NCBI GenBank assembly: GCA_000169075.1
Contig: AAVT01000012.1
Location: 1 to 64,000, forward strand
Direction: 5' to 3'
Length of the DNA: 64,000 nucleotides
Source of the DNA: a marine gamma proteobacterium HTCC2143
GTDB lineage: Bacteria; Pseudomonadota; Gammaproteobacteria; Pseudomonadales; Dasaniaceae
Shown: positions 53,788 through 63,702 of the stretch, one piece after another
Layout: each line of letters starts with the position of its first letter
Numbering within the stretch: position 1 is the stretch's first letter
The notes under the pieces: generated by a model
Told to the model about the DNA's origin: nothing
Seen by the model: only the letters and a program-made list of their open reading frames with translations
The model's database searches: none
Made by a program: the position numbers and the translations under genes

Positions 53788-55503
53788 CTACATTCTTGAG
53801 CGGGTTAGAGTAATATCGGAATGCGCCCAAGCAGCAGTGAACTGTTTATGTACTTGTTCTGCCTCTTCGGTCTTCCCTTGCATCGTCAAGGCTTGTTTTA
53901 AGCCAAATAACGACCAGCCGTTATTTTTATTCCAACGCAGGTCTCTCCGGTAGACAGCCTCCGCTTCAACAGGCTTCCCCGCTTCTAATAGCGCGGCACC
54001 CAAATAGTGCCGCATCGGTTGTGCCCAGTCGGGTGGCTCCGTGTAATTATTGAGATCCTCTAGCGCCACGCCTTTTTCGAAGGCCTTAATGGCACCAGCA
54101 ACATCACCGCTTGCTTGCAATATCTCACCGGTAAGACCATACAGGCAAAGTTTCAGCACGGCGGATGCTGGCGTAGCGCCAACGCGATATTGATCGGCAT
54201 CGGGAGAATCTGCTATTACTCGTAAACGCGATAATTGTTTTTGAGCACCTTCCATATCGCCCGTTGCAATAAGCGCACTGCCCATTGAATAGGCCCAAAT
54301 GCCATCCAAATATGGCGTCCCTGAATCAGCCGGGGCCTGACCAATAAACTGGTCCCACTTACCAAAGATCTTGTTAACCAACCAGGGGGCCGCCAACGTT
54401 TTCTGATAGCCCATAATGCCCTTGCCGTAACTGAGAACCCTTTTCTGGCCCTTTAAGCCCGCTTCATTGGCAACCTTATAGTTGCCTTGGACCGTAGCGG
54501 CATACCGAATAAAATTAATCGCGTGGCCGGCATGTATCTTGTGTGAGAGCGGATAGGTTCCAATGTTTGGCAGAGGGTGGTCACCCCAGATTTTTGCAAA
54601 TGCCTTATCAACTTCTTGTGAACGAACATTGCTGGCAATGGCTTTGTCAAACTGACCAACACGCACGTAAATATGAGCAGGCATATGTACGACATGTCCC
54701 GCAATCGGTATGGTGGCTTCAAGCGAGTCCGCGGAATTCAATGCTCGCTCCGGCTCCATGGACGCCTCCAATAAATGAATGTGTAGGTGAAACACACCTG
54801 GATGGATAATGGACCGATCAATAACTCGCTCTAGCGCCTGAGCAACGGGTTGCGTCTCGTCTTTAGGATTCCCCTCACTATCCCAATAATCCCATCGGCC
54901 AATCGACATATAAGCCGCTGCATAGAGTGCGGCAATGTCAGGGTCCTCCGGGTATTGTTTGTTAAGCTCTCTCATCGCTGTCAAATAAGCACGATCCCGA
55001 AGATCATCATCTGCAATGCTGTCCTTGTCATACAACACAAACAACGCGTTGATTAACTGCTTTTCAATAACAGTCGCTCGGCCAATACGCTCTTTTGCCA
55101 TTGTAATAGCCTTTAGGCCTTCCCCCTTAGGGTCGTCCGGCATGCGCGCATAGCGGCTATTGGGGTTTGGACCCATTGCATGCGCCATGCCCCAGTAAGG
55201 CATCGGACTTGCCGGATCAAAGAGTGCGGCTTGTTGATAGGAGGCAATCGATTCGGGGAAATAGAATCCCCAAGCAAAACGCAGACCCTGGTCGAAATAT
55301 TGTTGCGCCTCGTTAGAGTCAGTTGAAATTGTTCGACTATAAGTGCCGCTACCCGGCACCAAGACAGCACGATTCTTGGTCTGTTCAAGTCCTTCCTTTA
55401 CTGGCGAAACCGCCATGGTTGTATCAACGTCATTAGGCGCACAACTTACCAAGAAAAACACCAAGACGGCAGAACACGTGAAAATCAGCTTTTTATTAGT
55501 CAC
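53788..55503 (-). CDS. TPR-repeat lipoprotein
   Basis: A 571-residue lipoprotein: GTG 55503 begins VTNKKLIFTCSAVLVFFLVSCAPND, with lipobox LVSC (Cys21), and AAGGG upstream. The long soluble part contains helical repeats (EAQQYFDQGLRFAWGFYFPESIASYQQAALFDPASP, GDVAGAIKAFEKGVALEDLNN), i.e. TPRs, and a histidine-rich HLHIHLLEASMEPERALN...HVVHMPAHIYVR segment. Function unknown; TPRs suggest protein binding at the membrane. Confidence 0.82.
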   Translation of the reverse strand: MTNKKLIFTCSAVLVFFLVSCAPNDVDTTMAVSPVKEGLEQTKNRAVLVPGSGTYSRTISTDSNEAQQYFDQGLRFAWGFYFPESIASYQQAALFDPASPMPYWGMAHAMGPNPNSRYARMPDDPKGEGLKAITMAKERIGRATVIEKQLINALFVLYDKDSIADDDLRDRAYLTAMRELNKQYPEDPDIAALYAAAYMSIGRWDYWDSEGNPKDETQPVAQALERVIDRSIIHPGVFHLHIHLLEASMEPERALNSADSLEATIPIAGHVVHMPAHIYVRVGQFDKAIASNVRSQEVDKAFAKIWGDHPLPNIGTYPLSHKIHAGHAINFIRYAATVQGNYKVANEAGLKGQKRVLSYGKGIMGYQKTLAAPWLVNKIFGKWDQFIGQAPADSGTPYLDGIWAYSMGSALIATGDMEGAQKQLSRLRVIADSPDADQYRVGATPASAVLKLCLYGLTGEILQASGDVAGAIKAFEKGVALEDLNNYTEPPDWAQPMRHYLGAALLEAGKPVEAEAVYRRDLRWNKNNGWSLFGLKQALTMQGKTEEAEQVHKQFTAAWAHSDITLTRSRM

Positions 55504-55602
55504 AGGGGGCCCTTCGTTATCAGATCGCGTAAAGCAAAAGTATATCTTAAAAACTACGACTGGGTTACCTCGTAACCCCATGTCGCTTTAGGGGCAGTTT
55601 CG

Positions 55603-56526
55603 TTAGCGCCGTTTTTTTGTTCGTCCAGCCACACCGGACTTGGGAGGTCTTGAAGGTTTATCTCCAGAGGCCCCACCATTCTTTGCTTTTGGTGTCCCGG
55701 ACGGTGATTTTTTGCGGGAGCTGTAAGCACTTTTGGGCTTTTCTGGATACCAGGGCCGATCGCCAGTTTTTGCAGGCTTCCTTTTTTTCGATGGCGCTGC
55801 CGCTGACTGCGAATCAGCGGTCGACTCTAATATTCCGGCAAGTTCATTTTGGCTAAAATCCCGCCATTCGCCAACACCTAACCCCTTCATCGAAACATTC
55901 ATTATCCGGACGCGCTCTAGCCTAACGATGTCATAACCGAAGTGATCGCACATGCGGCGGATTTGGCGATTTAAACCTTGTACCAAGGTTATCCGGAATA
56001 GTGTTGGTGTTTCTTTGACAATCTTGCACTTGCGTGTGACCTCGCCAAGTATCGGTACGCCCTTCGCCATGTCGCGTATAAAAGTATCAGTTATCGGTTT
56101 ATCAACGGTAACTAGATATTCCTTTTCATGCCGATTACCCGCGCGAAGAATTTTATTAACCAAATCACCGTTATTGGTCAGAAAAATAAGACCTTGGGAG
56201 TCTTTATCCAATCGACCGATAGGGAAAATTCGTTCTCCGTGATTCACATAGTCGACAATATTGTTCTTCTCACTACCTTCAGTTGTACATACAACCCCTA
56301 CCGGCTTATTGAGTGCTATCAACACTAACCTTTCTTCGTCTCGCGGATCTATGATTTGCCCATTGACTTTTACCGTATCGCCGGCTGATACCTGATCACC
56401 AACCTTAGCTCGCTTACCGTTAATAAAGACCGAGCCTTTCTCAACAAATCGATCAGCCTCGCGGCGCGAACAAATTCCGCTTTCGCTGATGTATTTATTT
56501 AAACGGGTGGTAGTAACAATTGACAT
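55603..56526 (-). CDS. rluF: 23S rRNA pseudouridine(2604) synthase RluF
   Basis: The 307-residue enzyme starts TTRLNKYISESGICSRREADR (S4 domain), has ALNKPVGVVCTTEG, the catalytic Asp in PIGRLDKDSQGLIF and QGLNRQIRRMCDHFGYDI. It is collinear with E. coli RluF, including a Lys/Pro-rich basic tail (about 245-307) that probably binds RNA. It makes pseudouridine at 23S position 2604 and, in E. coli, at tRNA-Tyr 35. Confidence 0.94.
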   Translation of the reverse strand: MSIVTTTRLNKYISESGICSRREADRFVEKGSVFINGKRAKVGDQVSAGDTVKVNGQIIDPRDEERLVLIALNKPVGVVCTTEGSEKNNIVDYVNHGERIFPIGRLDKDSQGLIFLTNNGDLVNKILRAGNRHEKEYLVTVDKPITDTFIRDMAKGVPILGEVTRKCKIVKETPTLFRITLVQGLNRQIRRMCDHFGYDIVRLERVRIMNVSMKGLGVGEWRDFSQNELAGILESTADSQSAAAPSKKRKPAKTGDRPWYPEKPKSAYSSRKKSPSGTPKAKNGGASGDKPSRPPKSGVAGRTKKRR

Positions 56527-57041
56527 TATTTTGATTTAACCCTGAATTTACTCAATATCGCAGCTGCCAGTTTACCACTGTTATGCTCGACTGACGGCAT
56601 GCGATAACTAATTTTTCTTTGTCTCTTCGCTGTTTGGGCAGCGGTAATGACGGTCGATTTATCCCCCCTATGCCGGCTTATAAATACACTAAGGGGCTGA
56701 CCAACAACCCGGTTAAGCAGCAGTAACCACAAGCCGACGGCAAGGATCAAACAGCACTCACAGCCATTGAATTGTATGCCTGAGGTTTACTATAGCCTCA
56801 CCAAGAGCCCCCACTCTATTGTGATAAATCACTCAAAGTAAAGGCTCTATCTATATGTTTTTACTATATTTATTAAATTCGACTGCATGTATACTCACTT
56901 CATTAAACCACGGCCGGTGTATTTAGTGGCACAGTCAATCTACCGCATTCAGACATGATTGCAGCTGACAAGTCATCTGGATAATCACCCTTTGCGTAAA
57001 ACCTGTAGTATATTGCACTTCCTGACTGACTGGACAACATC
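56527..57041. other. Divergent gap rluF / hemH
   Basis: 515 bp. It holds a 74-codon open frame on the minus strand (56526-56750) ending in a TAATG overlap with rluF, starting from TTG without a ribosome site and with no recognisable family. A hemH promoter with TATATT near 57010 is plausible. Confidence 0.35.
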
Positions 57042-58052
57042 ATGCGCTACAAAGGCCAAACAGAATACGACCACCAAGGTAAGGTCCTACCCCGCGGGAT
57101 ATTGCTCACAAACCTCGGAACACCTGACGCGCCGGATACCAGCTCAGTACGCCGCTACCTGCGGGAATTTCTATCTGACCCCCGTGTTGTCGAAATTCCA
57201 AGAGTCATCTGGCTGATGATTCTCTACCTGTTTGTACTGCCATTCAGGCCGGCAAAATCTGCGGCACTGTATAAAGAGGTATGGACTGATAACGGTTCTC
57301 CACTGATGGATATAACGAGCCGGCAGGGAAAGGCTTTGCAAGCGAAACTTGATACCACCTACGGTAAGGACACTTTCATCGTAGAGGTTGGTATGCGCTA
57401 TGGTAATCCTTCTATTGGCCACGGCTTACAACAACTTAAAAACAAGACCGTAGGCCATATCACCGTGTTGCCACTCTATCCGCAATACAGTGCAGTTACG
57501 ACGGGGTCAACTTTCGATGAACTCTCAAAACAGCTTGCGCTTTACCGTTGGATACCCGGACTTACATTCATCAATGGATACCACCGAACCCCGGCCTATA
57601 TCAAGAGCATTGCTGACGATGTCCGCGAGCATATTAGTCAGCATGGCATGCCTGACAAGGTCCTATTTTCATTTCATGGAACACCGGTCAAACAATTGCA
57701 CCAAGGCGATCCCTATTTCTGCTTCTGTTCTGAGACCACACGTTTGGTATCAGAACAATTGGAGCTGCCTCAGGATACGATCATGCTGACCTTCCAATCA
57801 AGATTTGGAAAGGCCACATGGCTGCAACCCTACACCGCTCAGACCCTTGAAGAACTGGGAAAAAATGGCGTAAAAAAAGTGGCTGTTATATGCCCCGGTT
57901 TCTCCGCGGACTGCCTTGAAACGGTCGAAGAAATAGATCAGGAGAATCGGGAAATCTTCATGGAAGCTGGGGGCAGCGAGTACTACTACATCCCATGCCT
58001 TAACGACAAAGATGAACATATCGATATGATAATGAGCTTAGTTGCGGAATAG
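57042..58052 (+). CDS. hemH: Ferrochelatase
   Basis: The 336-residue enzyme inserts Fe2+ into protoporphyrin IX at the inner membrane. It has GILLTNLGTPDAPD, the catalytic His in FSFHGTPVKQLHQGDPY, TFQSRFGKATWLQPYT and the Glu in CPGFSADCLETVEEID. The several cytochromes nearby fit a heme-rich periplasm. Confidence 0.95.
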   Translation: MRYKGQTEYDHQGKVLPRGILLTNLGTPDAPDTSSVRRYLREFLSDPRVVEIPRVIWLMILYLFVLPFRPAKSAALYKEVWTDNGSPLMDITSRQGKALQAKLDTTYGKDTFIVEVGMRYGNPSIGHGLQQLKNKTVGHITVLPLYPQYSAVTTGSTFDELSKQLALYRWIPGLTFINGYHRTPAYIKSIADDVREHISQHGMPDKVLFSFHGTPVKQLHQGDPYFCFCSETTRLVSEQLELPQDTIMLTFQSRFGKATWLQPYTAQTLEELGKNGVKKVAVICPGFSADCLETVEEIDQENREIFMEAGGSEYYYIPCLNDKDEHIDMIMSLVAE

Positions 58053-58160
58053 AACTCGCCGATTGCCCTGCCCTAAACGTATTTTAAAAAACTATTAATG
58101 GTTGCGAAAGCAGCCGTGTGGTGAGTACAACAAAAAAACAAAAACTAAAAGGAGCACACG

Positions 58161-58781
58161 ATGGTAACGCTGTACGGATTCACCTTAAGTAACTATGTCA
58201 ACATGGTAAAGATGGCCCTCTATGAAAAAGAAATGGACTTTGATTGGGTCGATGTAAAACCAAATCAGGAAAGTGACTACTAAACCAAAAGCCCCATGGG
58301 CAAGGTACCTTGCTTAGAAACTGAACACGGCTTCCTTAGCGAAACCAACATTATTCTGGAGTATTTAGAGGAAACAGGTAGCGGCAATAATCTGATGCCG
58401 GCAGACCCATTTGAACGGGCTCGAGTCCGTGAATTGATGAAAGAAATTGAGCTTTATATTGAGCTGCCCGCCAGAACAACGCTAGCGGAAGCCTTTTTCG
58501 GAGGTACCGTAAGTGACGAAGTCAAACAGACCGCCAAGAAAAATCTGGAAAAAGGTATCGCCTGTTTAAAAAGAAATGGGAAATTTTCGCCCTACGTGGC
58601 CGGTAGCGAGTTCACTTACGCCGACATACTGCTTCAATACTCACTCAGCTTAGCGGGTCAAGCTGCCAAGCGTGTTTTGAATGTCGATTTACTGGCCGAT
58701 TTACCGGAAGCGAAACAGCTGATGGAGACTATTAGTCAACGCCCATCAGCTGTCCGTATCGCTGAAGAGCAAAAAGGTTAA
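58161..58781 (+). pseudogene. Glutathione S-transferase interrupted by in-frame TAA
   Basis: ATG 58161 has AAAAGGAG 7 nt upstream and opens a GST N-terminal domain (VTLYGFTLSNYVNMVKMALYEKEMDFDWVDVKP). A TAA at 58281-58283 then stops it after 40 codons. The same frame resumes with TKSPMGKVPCLETEHGFLSETNIILEYLEE and a complete C-terminal helical domain to 58781. An ATG (58296) 12 nt after the stop could restart translation. The loss removes the beta-alpha-beta unit from the main product, so activity is doubtful unless read through. Confidence 0.85.
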
Positions 58782-58831
58782 TCGAAATCAGCAACCCAGC
58801 GCTAGACTCTTCCTTAAGGGCGGCGTCATAC

Positions 58832-59647
58832 ATGTTGTTTGCCATGTTTCTTGGTGCATGTATTGACGTCGCTGTTAAAGCGCTTGCATCAGACTACTCA
58901 ACATCACAGATTGTCTTACTTCGCACGCTGTTTGCACTGCCCTTGGTTCTGTTGTTTTGCTATTACCAAGGGGGACTGCAATCCATTATCTCGCCTCGAT
59001 GGCGATGGCAACTTTATCGAGGCCTACTCACTGCCGGGCTTAACTTTGGTTTCTTTTACGGGCTTGCCTATATTCCGCTGGTAACCGCTGTTTTGCTCGC
59101 TTATATATCACCTGTCATCATTGTATTACTCTCCTATTTCGTATTAAAGGAGCGCGTCGGAAGTCAACGGCTTATTGGATGCGCTCTGGGCGTGCTAGGG
59201 GTTGTCTTCGTGCTCCGTCCAGGCACGATGGAATGGCATCCGGCGATGCTCTCCATTCTTGGTTCCTCAGTCTGCTGGGCTCTACTATCGATCAGCAATC
59301 GCCAGCTGGCAGGACTCGAAAGTACAGCAGCCCTGACATTTCATACTCTGCCCATCAGCGGATTGCTGGCAGCTATACTGACCGCCGGTCACTGGGTAGA
59401 ACCCCAGCATGCTGACTGGCTGTTATTTGCTATCGTCGGTATAAGCGCCGGCGGTCTGCATTTTTTTGTAGCACTTGCCTACAAAAGCGCCAGGGCGGCG
59501 ACTATTGCCCCACTCGAGTATTCGAATCTCATCTTCACCGGCGCTGCTGCCTATCTCTTTTGGCAAGAAGTTCCAACTATTGCCACGATGATTGGCGGGC
59601 TGGCTATTCTTGCCGGTGGGTTTCTAGCCGTTCGAGCACGAGATTGA
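58832..59647 (+). CDS. EamA/DMT-superfamily transporter
   Basis: The 271-residue protein has about ten hydrophobic helices in two EamA repeats (LAYIPLVTAVLLAYISPVIIVLLSYFVLKERV and ARAATIAPLEYSNLIFTGAAAYLFWQEVP), typical of metabolite exporters such as RhaT/YdcZ relatives. Substrate unknown. First helix is short, so the true start may lie slightly upstream, although no alternative start is obvious. Confidence 0.9.
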   Translation: MLFAMFLGACIDVAVKALASDYSTSQIVLLRTLFALPLVLLFCYYQGGLQSIISPRWRWQLYRGLLTAGLNFGFFYGLAYIPLVTAVLLAYISPVIIVLLSYFVLKERVGSQRLIGCALGVLGVVFVLRPGTMEWHPAMLSILGSSVCWALLSISNRQLAGLESTAALTFHTLPISGLLAAILTAGHWVEPQHADWLLFAIVGISAGGLHFFVALAYKSARAATIAPLEYSNLIFTGAAAYLFWQEVPTIATMIGGLAILAGGFLAVRARD

Positions 59648-60151
59648 CCCTAAATACTTCAGTTGGATGAACACATGGCCATTTATCATCACCCAACCGT
59701 TACAGACCGGCCTCCACGCCTGTCATTTCCACAGAGAATTCCTGCAATCATTTAGCGAACGCGTTATCTCTGCTGAGATAACTAGATTTAGCCCGGCCAG
59801 CGGGCCCTGAACGCCCACCCGGCCAAACTGGACCACCACTGATAAAAAATGATTATCCTGATGGTCTGTGACCTCGATAGCTAAAAAAACCGATCATCAT
59901 GACCGCTTGTTAATTGCATGAATTGGAATGGATTCAAAAAGTGATTCGATAGTAAGATAGGCCTCTTTTTTCTCCTTAGGCAACTTACGTTGATGATTAC
60001 AATTGCTCGATGGGTAAATCACAGACACAGCGCGAGGTGAAGCGTGGGGTAATAATTTAACCCAAACAGATGTCTATAACGCGATGGTGGGTGGCATTCG
60101 GGACATTACACACATCCCTAGAAATTGCCGGATGACAGGCAGGAGAATACA
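59648..60151 (+). other. Intergenic gap with 8-bp inverted repeat
   Basis: 504 bp without a gene. A perfect hairpin GTTATCTC-TGCT-GAGATAAC lies at 59763-59782; it is not followed by a T-run, so an operator is as likely as a terminator. The AGGAG site of the next gene ends the gap. Confidence 0.4.
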
Positions 60152-60772
60152 ATGAGTAACCTTCTAAAAACAGAAGCGGAGTTAAGAAAATATTACGCAA
60201 AGCCCAGCGCATTAGCGATCAACAAGCAGCTGGATCATATCGACCCCCATTGCGCCTCGTTAATCGAAAAGTCTCCGTTTGTCAGCATAGGAACCGCTCG
60301 AGAAGGTACCTTACCTGACGTATCACCCAGAGGTGGTGAGCCGGGATTTATTAAAGTCGTAAACCCCAAAACCTTGTACATACCTGACTGGCCGGGCAAC
60401 AACAGACTCGACACCTTAACCAACATCGTATCCTCCGGTGGTGTTGGCTTGCTATTTTTTATTCCGGGTTTCAACGACATGCTTCGGGTAAACGGAAAAG
60501 CCGAAGTATCAGTTGAGCCCGCTATCGTCGCGCAGTTCGAAATGCGAGGCCGTGTCGCTAAAAGCGTACTGGTCATCCATGTAAAAGAAGCCTATCTCCA
60601 TTGCACAAAAGCCTTGGTTCGATCTGATCTATGGAATCCCGACAAGCAACTGGATCGCTCTGACCTTCCCAGTACTGGGACTATGTATAAAGAACAGCTG
60701 GCATTAAAAGACGTGCCGGCAAGCGCTATTGACAGCGGCCTGGAACAAAATGCCAAAGACGATTTGTATTGA
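60152..60772 (+). CDS. PPOX-type FMN-dependent flavoprotein (MSMEG_1061-like)
   Basis: The 206-residue split-barrel flavoprotein has ASLIEKSPFVSIGTAREGTLPDVSPRGGEPGF, LYIPDWPGNNRLDTLTNIVSSGGVGLLFFIPG and EAYLHCTKALVRSDLWNPDKQLD, as in MSMEG_1061-type PPOX enzymes. ATG 60152 has AGGAG at 6 nt; a frame start at 60125 is rejected. Likely FMN or F420 reductase-like, part of a catabolic or detoxifying set. Confidence 0.87.
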   Translation: MSNLLKTEAELRKYYAKPSALAINKQLDHIDPHCASLIEKSPFVSIGTAREGTLPDVSPRGGEPGFIKVVNPKTLYIPDWPGNNRLDTLTNIVSSGGVGLLFFIPGFNDMLRVNGKAEVSVEPAIVAQFEMRGRVAKSVLVIHVKEAYLHCTKALVRSDLWNPDKQLDRSDLPSTGTMYKEQLALKDVPASAIDSGLEQNAKDDLY

Positions 60773-60827
60773 CTAGTACACGTATGAATCCATCAAACCA
60801 CCCACAAAGAAATCGAAAAGAGTAGAA

Positions 60828-61841
60828 ATGTATATGAGCGACACAACGAGCACTGACACACTAGATTTTACTGGACAAGTTGCCCTGATAACGGGAGCAG
60901 GACGCGGACTTGGCAGAGAGCACGCCCTGCTACTCGCTTCTCGTGGATGTAAAGTGGTAGTGAATGACCTGGGGACTGCCTATGACGGCAGCGGTGCTGC
61001 AGAGGGACGCGTTGCGGACGAAGTTGTTCAACTCATTAAAGCCGCGGGAGGTGATGCCGTTGCTAATTACGACTCTGTTGAAGACGGACAGCGAGTTGTC
61101 GATGCAGCAATCGATGCCTACGGGCGCTTAGATATTGTTGTTAATAATGCCGGAATCCTAACACCTGAAGTGTGGTCTGAGCTAACCCTTGAATCTTGGC
61201 AGAAAACACTGAATATTAATTTGACCGGTGTCTTTTCTATCATGAAAGCTGCATGGCCTATATTTGTTAAACAACAATATGGCCGCAGCATTATGACAGC
61301 CTCACCTGCAATGTACGGTGCAGGCGTGGCAGCCTATGCAGCGAGTAAAGCCGGAATTATCGGCTTATCACACTCCCTACAATTCGAGGCGCGCAAACTA
61401 AAACTCGATATCAAATGCAATGTCCTTATCCCGCAAGCTGGAACGCGGATGACACAAGACTTTGAAACCTCAGTTAATGAAACGCGCCAAGCGCTCGGGA
61501 AAAAGGCAACACCCAGCGCACCAGAAGAAGTCCTACAAAGACTATCCCCGGATAAAGTATCCGCCATGGTGGTATGGCTTGCTCACCCCACTTGCCACGC
61601 TGAATCTTCAATATTTGAGGCGGGCGGCGGATACTTTGCACAGTTAAACTGGGCTCGCTCAGCGCCCCTTTTCGCCACCGAAAAAGAAGGTATCAATGGC
61701 GCCCCACTCCCCGAGAACATCAGGGATGGCCAGCAAACATTGGCCGATTTCGATCATGGCGATATGCCAAAATCGGGAGATGGCACCATGGGTGCACCCA
61801 ATGCGTTGCAACGTGTCTACCGTCACCTTAAGTCAGACTAG
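60828..61841 (+). CDS. SDR oxidoreductase, MFE-2 hydroxyacyl-CoA dehydrogenase-like
   Basis: The 337-residue SDR has LITGAGRGLGREHALLLASRGCKVVVNDLG, NNAGIL, a Ser/Tyr/Lys set (TASPAMYG, AAYAASKAG) and a long C-terminal extension (about 265-337) like the hydroxyacyl-CoA dehydrogenase unit of peroxisomal multifunctional enzyme 2. It would oxidise 3-hydroxyacyl-CoA or a steroid-type alcohol. Next to the PPOX gene on the same strand. Confidence 0.87.
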   Translation: MYMSDTTSTDTLDFTGQVALITGAGRGLGREHALLLASRGCKVVVNDLGTAYDGSGAAEGRVADEVVQLIKAAGGDAVANYDSVEDGQRVVDAAIDAYGRLDIVVNNAGILTPEVWSELTLESWQKTLNINLTGVFSIMKAAWPIFVKQQYGRSIMTASPAMYGAGVAAYAASKAGIIGLSHSLQFEARKLKLDIKCNVLIPQAGTRMTQDFETSVNETRQALGKKATPSAPEEVLQRLSPDKVSAMVVWLAHPTCHAESSIFEAGGGYFAQLNWARSAPLFATEKEGINGAPLPENIRDGQQTLADFDHGDMPKSGDGTMGAPNALQRVYRHLKSD

Positions 61842-61892
61842 TCCGCACTAGCCACTGACGACGCTAGGCGCGTAAGCCGTCAGCAGGCTGGG

Positions 61893-61920
61893 CATCAACA
61901 ACAGGACATCAACAACAGGA
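61893..61920 (+). repeat. 14-bp tandem duplication carrying the ribosome site
   Basis: CATCAACAACAGGA occurs twice end-to-end (61893-61906, 61907-61920), each copy with AGGA; the second lies 6 nt before the ATG at 61927. The duplication gives two potential Shine-Dalgarno sites. Confidence 0.85.
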
Positions 61921-61926
61921 CATCAT

Positions 61927-63603
61927 ATGAATAATAATACTGGATTTTCAACGATACGTTCGCTGCTCATCGGGTCCTCACTAGCAGTAATACTCACTGC
62001 TTGTTCGACAGAAGAGCCCCCCCCGGCAAATGACGGATCAGCAGAACCCGGGACGAAAAACGCTTCTGCGACAGTATCCATCTTGGTAGAAGGGTCCAAT
62101 TTCCATGGTATTCACGGCCTGACAACGGATCTGCAAGGTGATATTTATGTCGGCAGTGTTGTCGGGATGAATATCCATAAAGTTAATCCAACAACGTCAG
62201 AAGTTACCTTGTTTCAGCCGGCACCCGAAGGTCAGGCTGATGACCTGGAGTTTTCAGCAGACGGTACTTTAGCCTGGACAGCTTTCACCCTCGGTAAAGT
62301 TTTTTCTCGCGACCGAGAAGGTTCATTAAAGCTTTTGGCTGAAGGGCTTCCCGGCATAAATTCAATCGCTTATAACCAACAAGGCAGACTATTTGCGACG
62401 CAGGTATTTTTAGGTGATGCACTTTACGAAATTGACCCGGATGGCATTAAGCCTGCTAGGAAAATCATTGAGGGTATGGGTGGACTCAATGGCTTTGATT
62501 TTGGACAAGATGGAAAACTCTACGGCCCTTTATGGTTCAAAGGACAAGTGGTACAAGTCGATGTCGATAGCGGTGAATTGAAAATCATCGCTGATGGCTT
62601 CACGGTTCCAGCTGCGGTTAATTTTGACTCCAAAGGTATTCTTCATGTTGTCGATAATGAAACGGGAGAAATTTTTCAAATTGATATTAGCAGTGGCGAC
62701 AAAACACTAATCGCAACGGCACCAAGTAATCTTGACAACCTCGCCTTCGATAACAACGACAATCTTTATATTACCAACATGTCAGATAATGCCATTTACT
62801 GGGTCGACCGGGTAAACGGTGCGGTAGAACTGATTGTCGGTGGCAGCCTTAGTACTCCGGCGGGAATCGATGTTTTTGGCGAGACGCTTTATATTGCCGA
62901 TACATTTTCTTTGTCAAAAGCCGATATAAAAACAGGCATCGTGTCTGACATTTCGCGCATAATATCTGACCACGAATACCCTGTTGCTGTCTCTGTTACT
63001 GAAAAAACCGTTGTTAATGCTTCTTCCAATGCCGGGTTTGTTCAAGGCCATGACCGCGCCTCGTCAGAACGAACGTTTAGATGGACAGGCTTTGCTGCCC
63101 CCGGCGGAGTGCTGGCTCGTGACGATGGGTCGGTGGTTGTCGCCGAGACGGGCTCAGGGAAAGTACTGCTGGTGACTGGGCAGACCGAGCGTCAACTATT
63201 GGCTGATAACCTTGACCAGCCGATGGGTTTAGCTGAAAACGCTAACGGGCAAATTTATGTCAGCGAAGCGGGTAAAGGCACAATTAAAATCATTGACCTA
63301 GTAAAAGGTACCGTAACGACATGGATAGAGGGATTAAATGGGCCAGAAGGCATTGAGTTCGACCATAATGGTCTGTTGATTGTCGCGGAGACAGCATCGC
63401 GCCGAGTGATCAGCATAGACTCAAACAAAAACATCACTGTTATTGCCGCGAACCTACCCATTGGCCTGAAGGGGTACCCTATGCTACCGGAAAGTTTTCT
63501 CCCAACCGGTATCAGTGTCGATGCAGCGAACAGAATTTATCTTTCTTCCGATATAGATAACTCAATACTGCTCATTGAGCGATCTCCTCATGGAACTCAG
63601 TAG
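61927..63603 (+). CDS. SMP-30/NHL-repeat beta-propeller lipoprotein
   Basis: The 558-residue lipoprotein starts with a signal sequence and lipobox LTAC (Cys26). It then carries two propeller-like halves with repeated GL/DxDG..YV motifs (GLTTDLQGDIYVGSVVG, GLAENANGQIYVSEAGKGTI, GIEFDHNGLLIVAETAS). These resemble the strictosidine-synthase/SMP-30/NHL fold. It is anchored at the membrane facing the periplasm. Enzymatic or binding activity cannot be told. Confidence 0.82.
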   Translation: MNNNTGFSTIRSLLIGSSLAVILTACSTEEPPPANDGSAEPGTKNASATVSILVEGSNFHGIHGLTTDLQGDIYVGSVVGMNIHKVNPTTSEVTLFQPAPEGQADDLEFSADGTLAWTAFTLGKVFSRDREGSLKLLAEGLPGINSIAYNQQGRLFATQVFLGDALYEIDPDGIKPARKIIEGMGGLNGFDFGQDGKLYGPLWFKGQVVQVDVDSGELKIIADGFTVPAAVNFDSKGILHVVDNETGEIFQIDISSGDKTLIATAPSNLDNLAFDNNDNLYITNMSDNAIYWVDRVNGAVELIVGGSLSTPAGIDVFGETLYIADTFSLSKADIKTGIVSDISRIISDHEYPVAVSVTEKTVVNASSNAGFVQGHDRASSERTFRWTGFAAPGGVLARDDGSVVVAETGSGKVLLVTGQTERQLLADNLDQPMGLAENANGQIYVSEAGKGTIKIIDLVKGTVTTWIEGLNGPEGIEFDHNGLLIVAETASRRVISIDSNKNITVIAANLPIGLKGYPMLPESFLPTGISVDAANRIYLSSDIDNSILLIERSPHGTQ

Positions 63604-63660
63604 CAACAACAGCGCCAGCAACACGCATACACTAACTGTCTCTAGTTGCTAGTATATTCA

Positions 63661-63690
63661 TTGATTGCCAACGTAATTGTTGGCAATCAA
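63661..63690. terminator. 12-bp perfect hairpin between convergent genes
   Basis: TTGATTGCCAAC-GTAATT-GTTGGCAATCAA, a perfect 12-bp stem with a 6-nt loop, lies between the convergent propeller gene and the P450. It probably works as a bidirectional terminator although T-runs are poor. Confidence 0.65.
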
Positions 63691-63702
63691 CCACTGTTAT
63701 GA

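Noticed and set aside
56526..56750. 74-codon minus-strand frame ending in a TAATG overlap with rluF
   Set aside because: TTG start without ribosome site, no recognisable features; the overlap is likely chance.
58281..58283. Selenocysteine or other recoding at the GST stop
   Set aside because: The codon is TAA, not TGA, and no downstream stem typical of a SECIS or stimulatory pseudoknot was seen.
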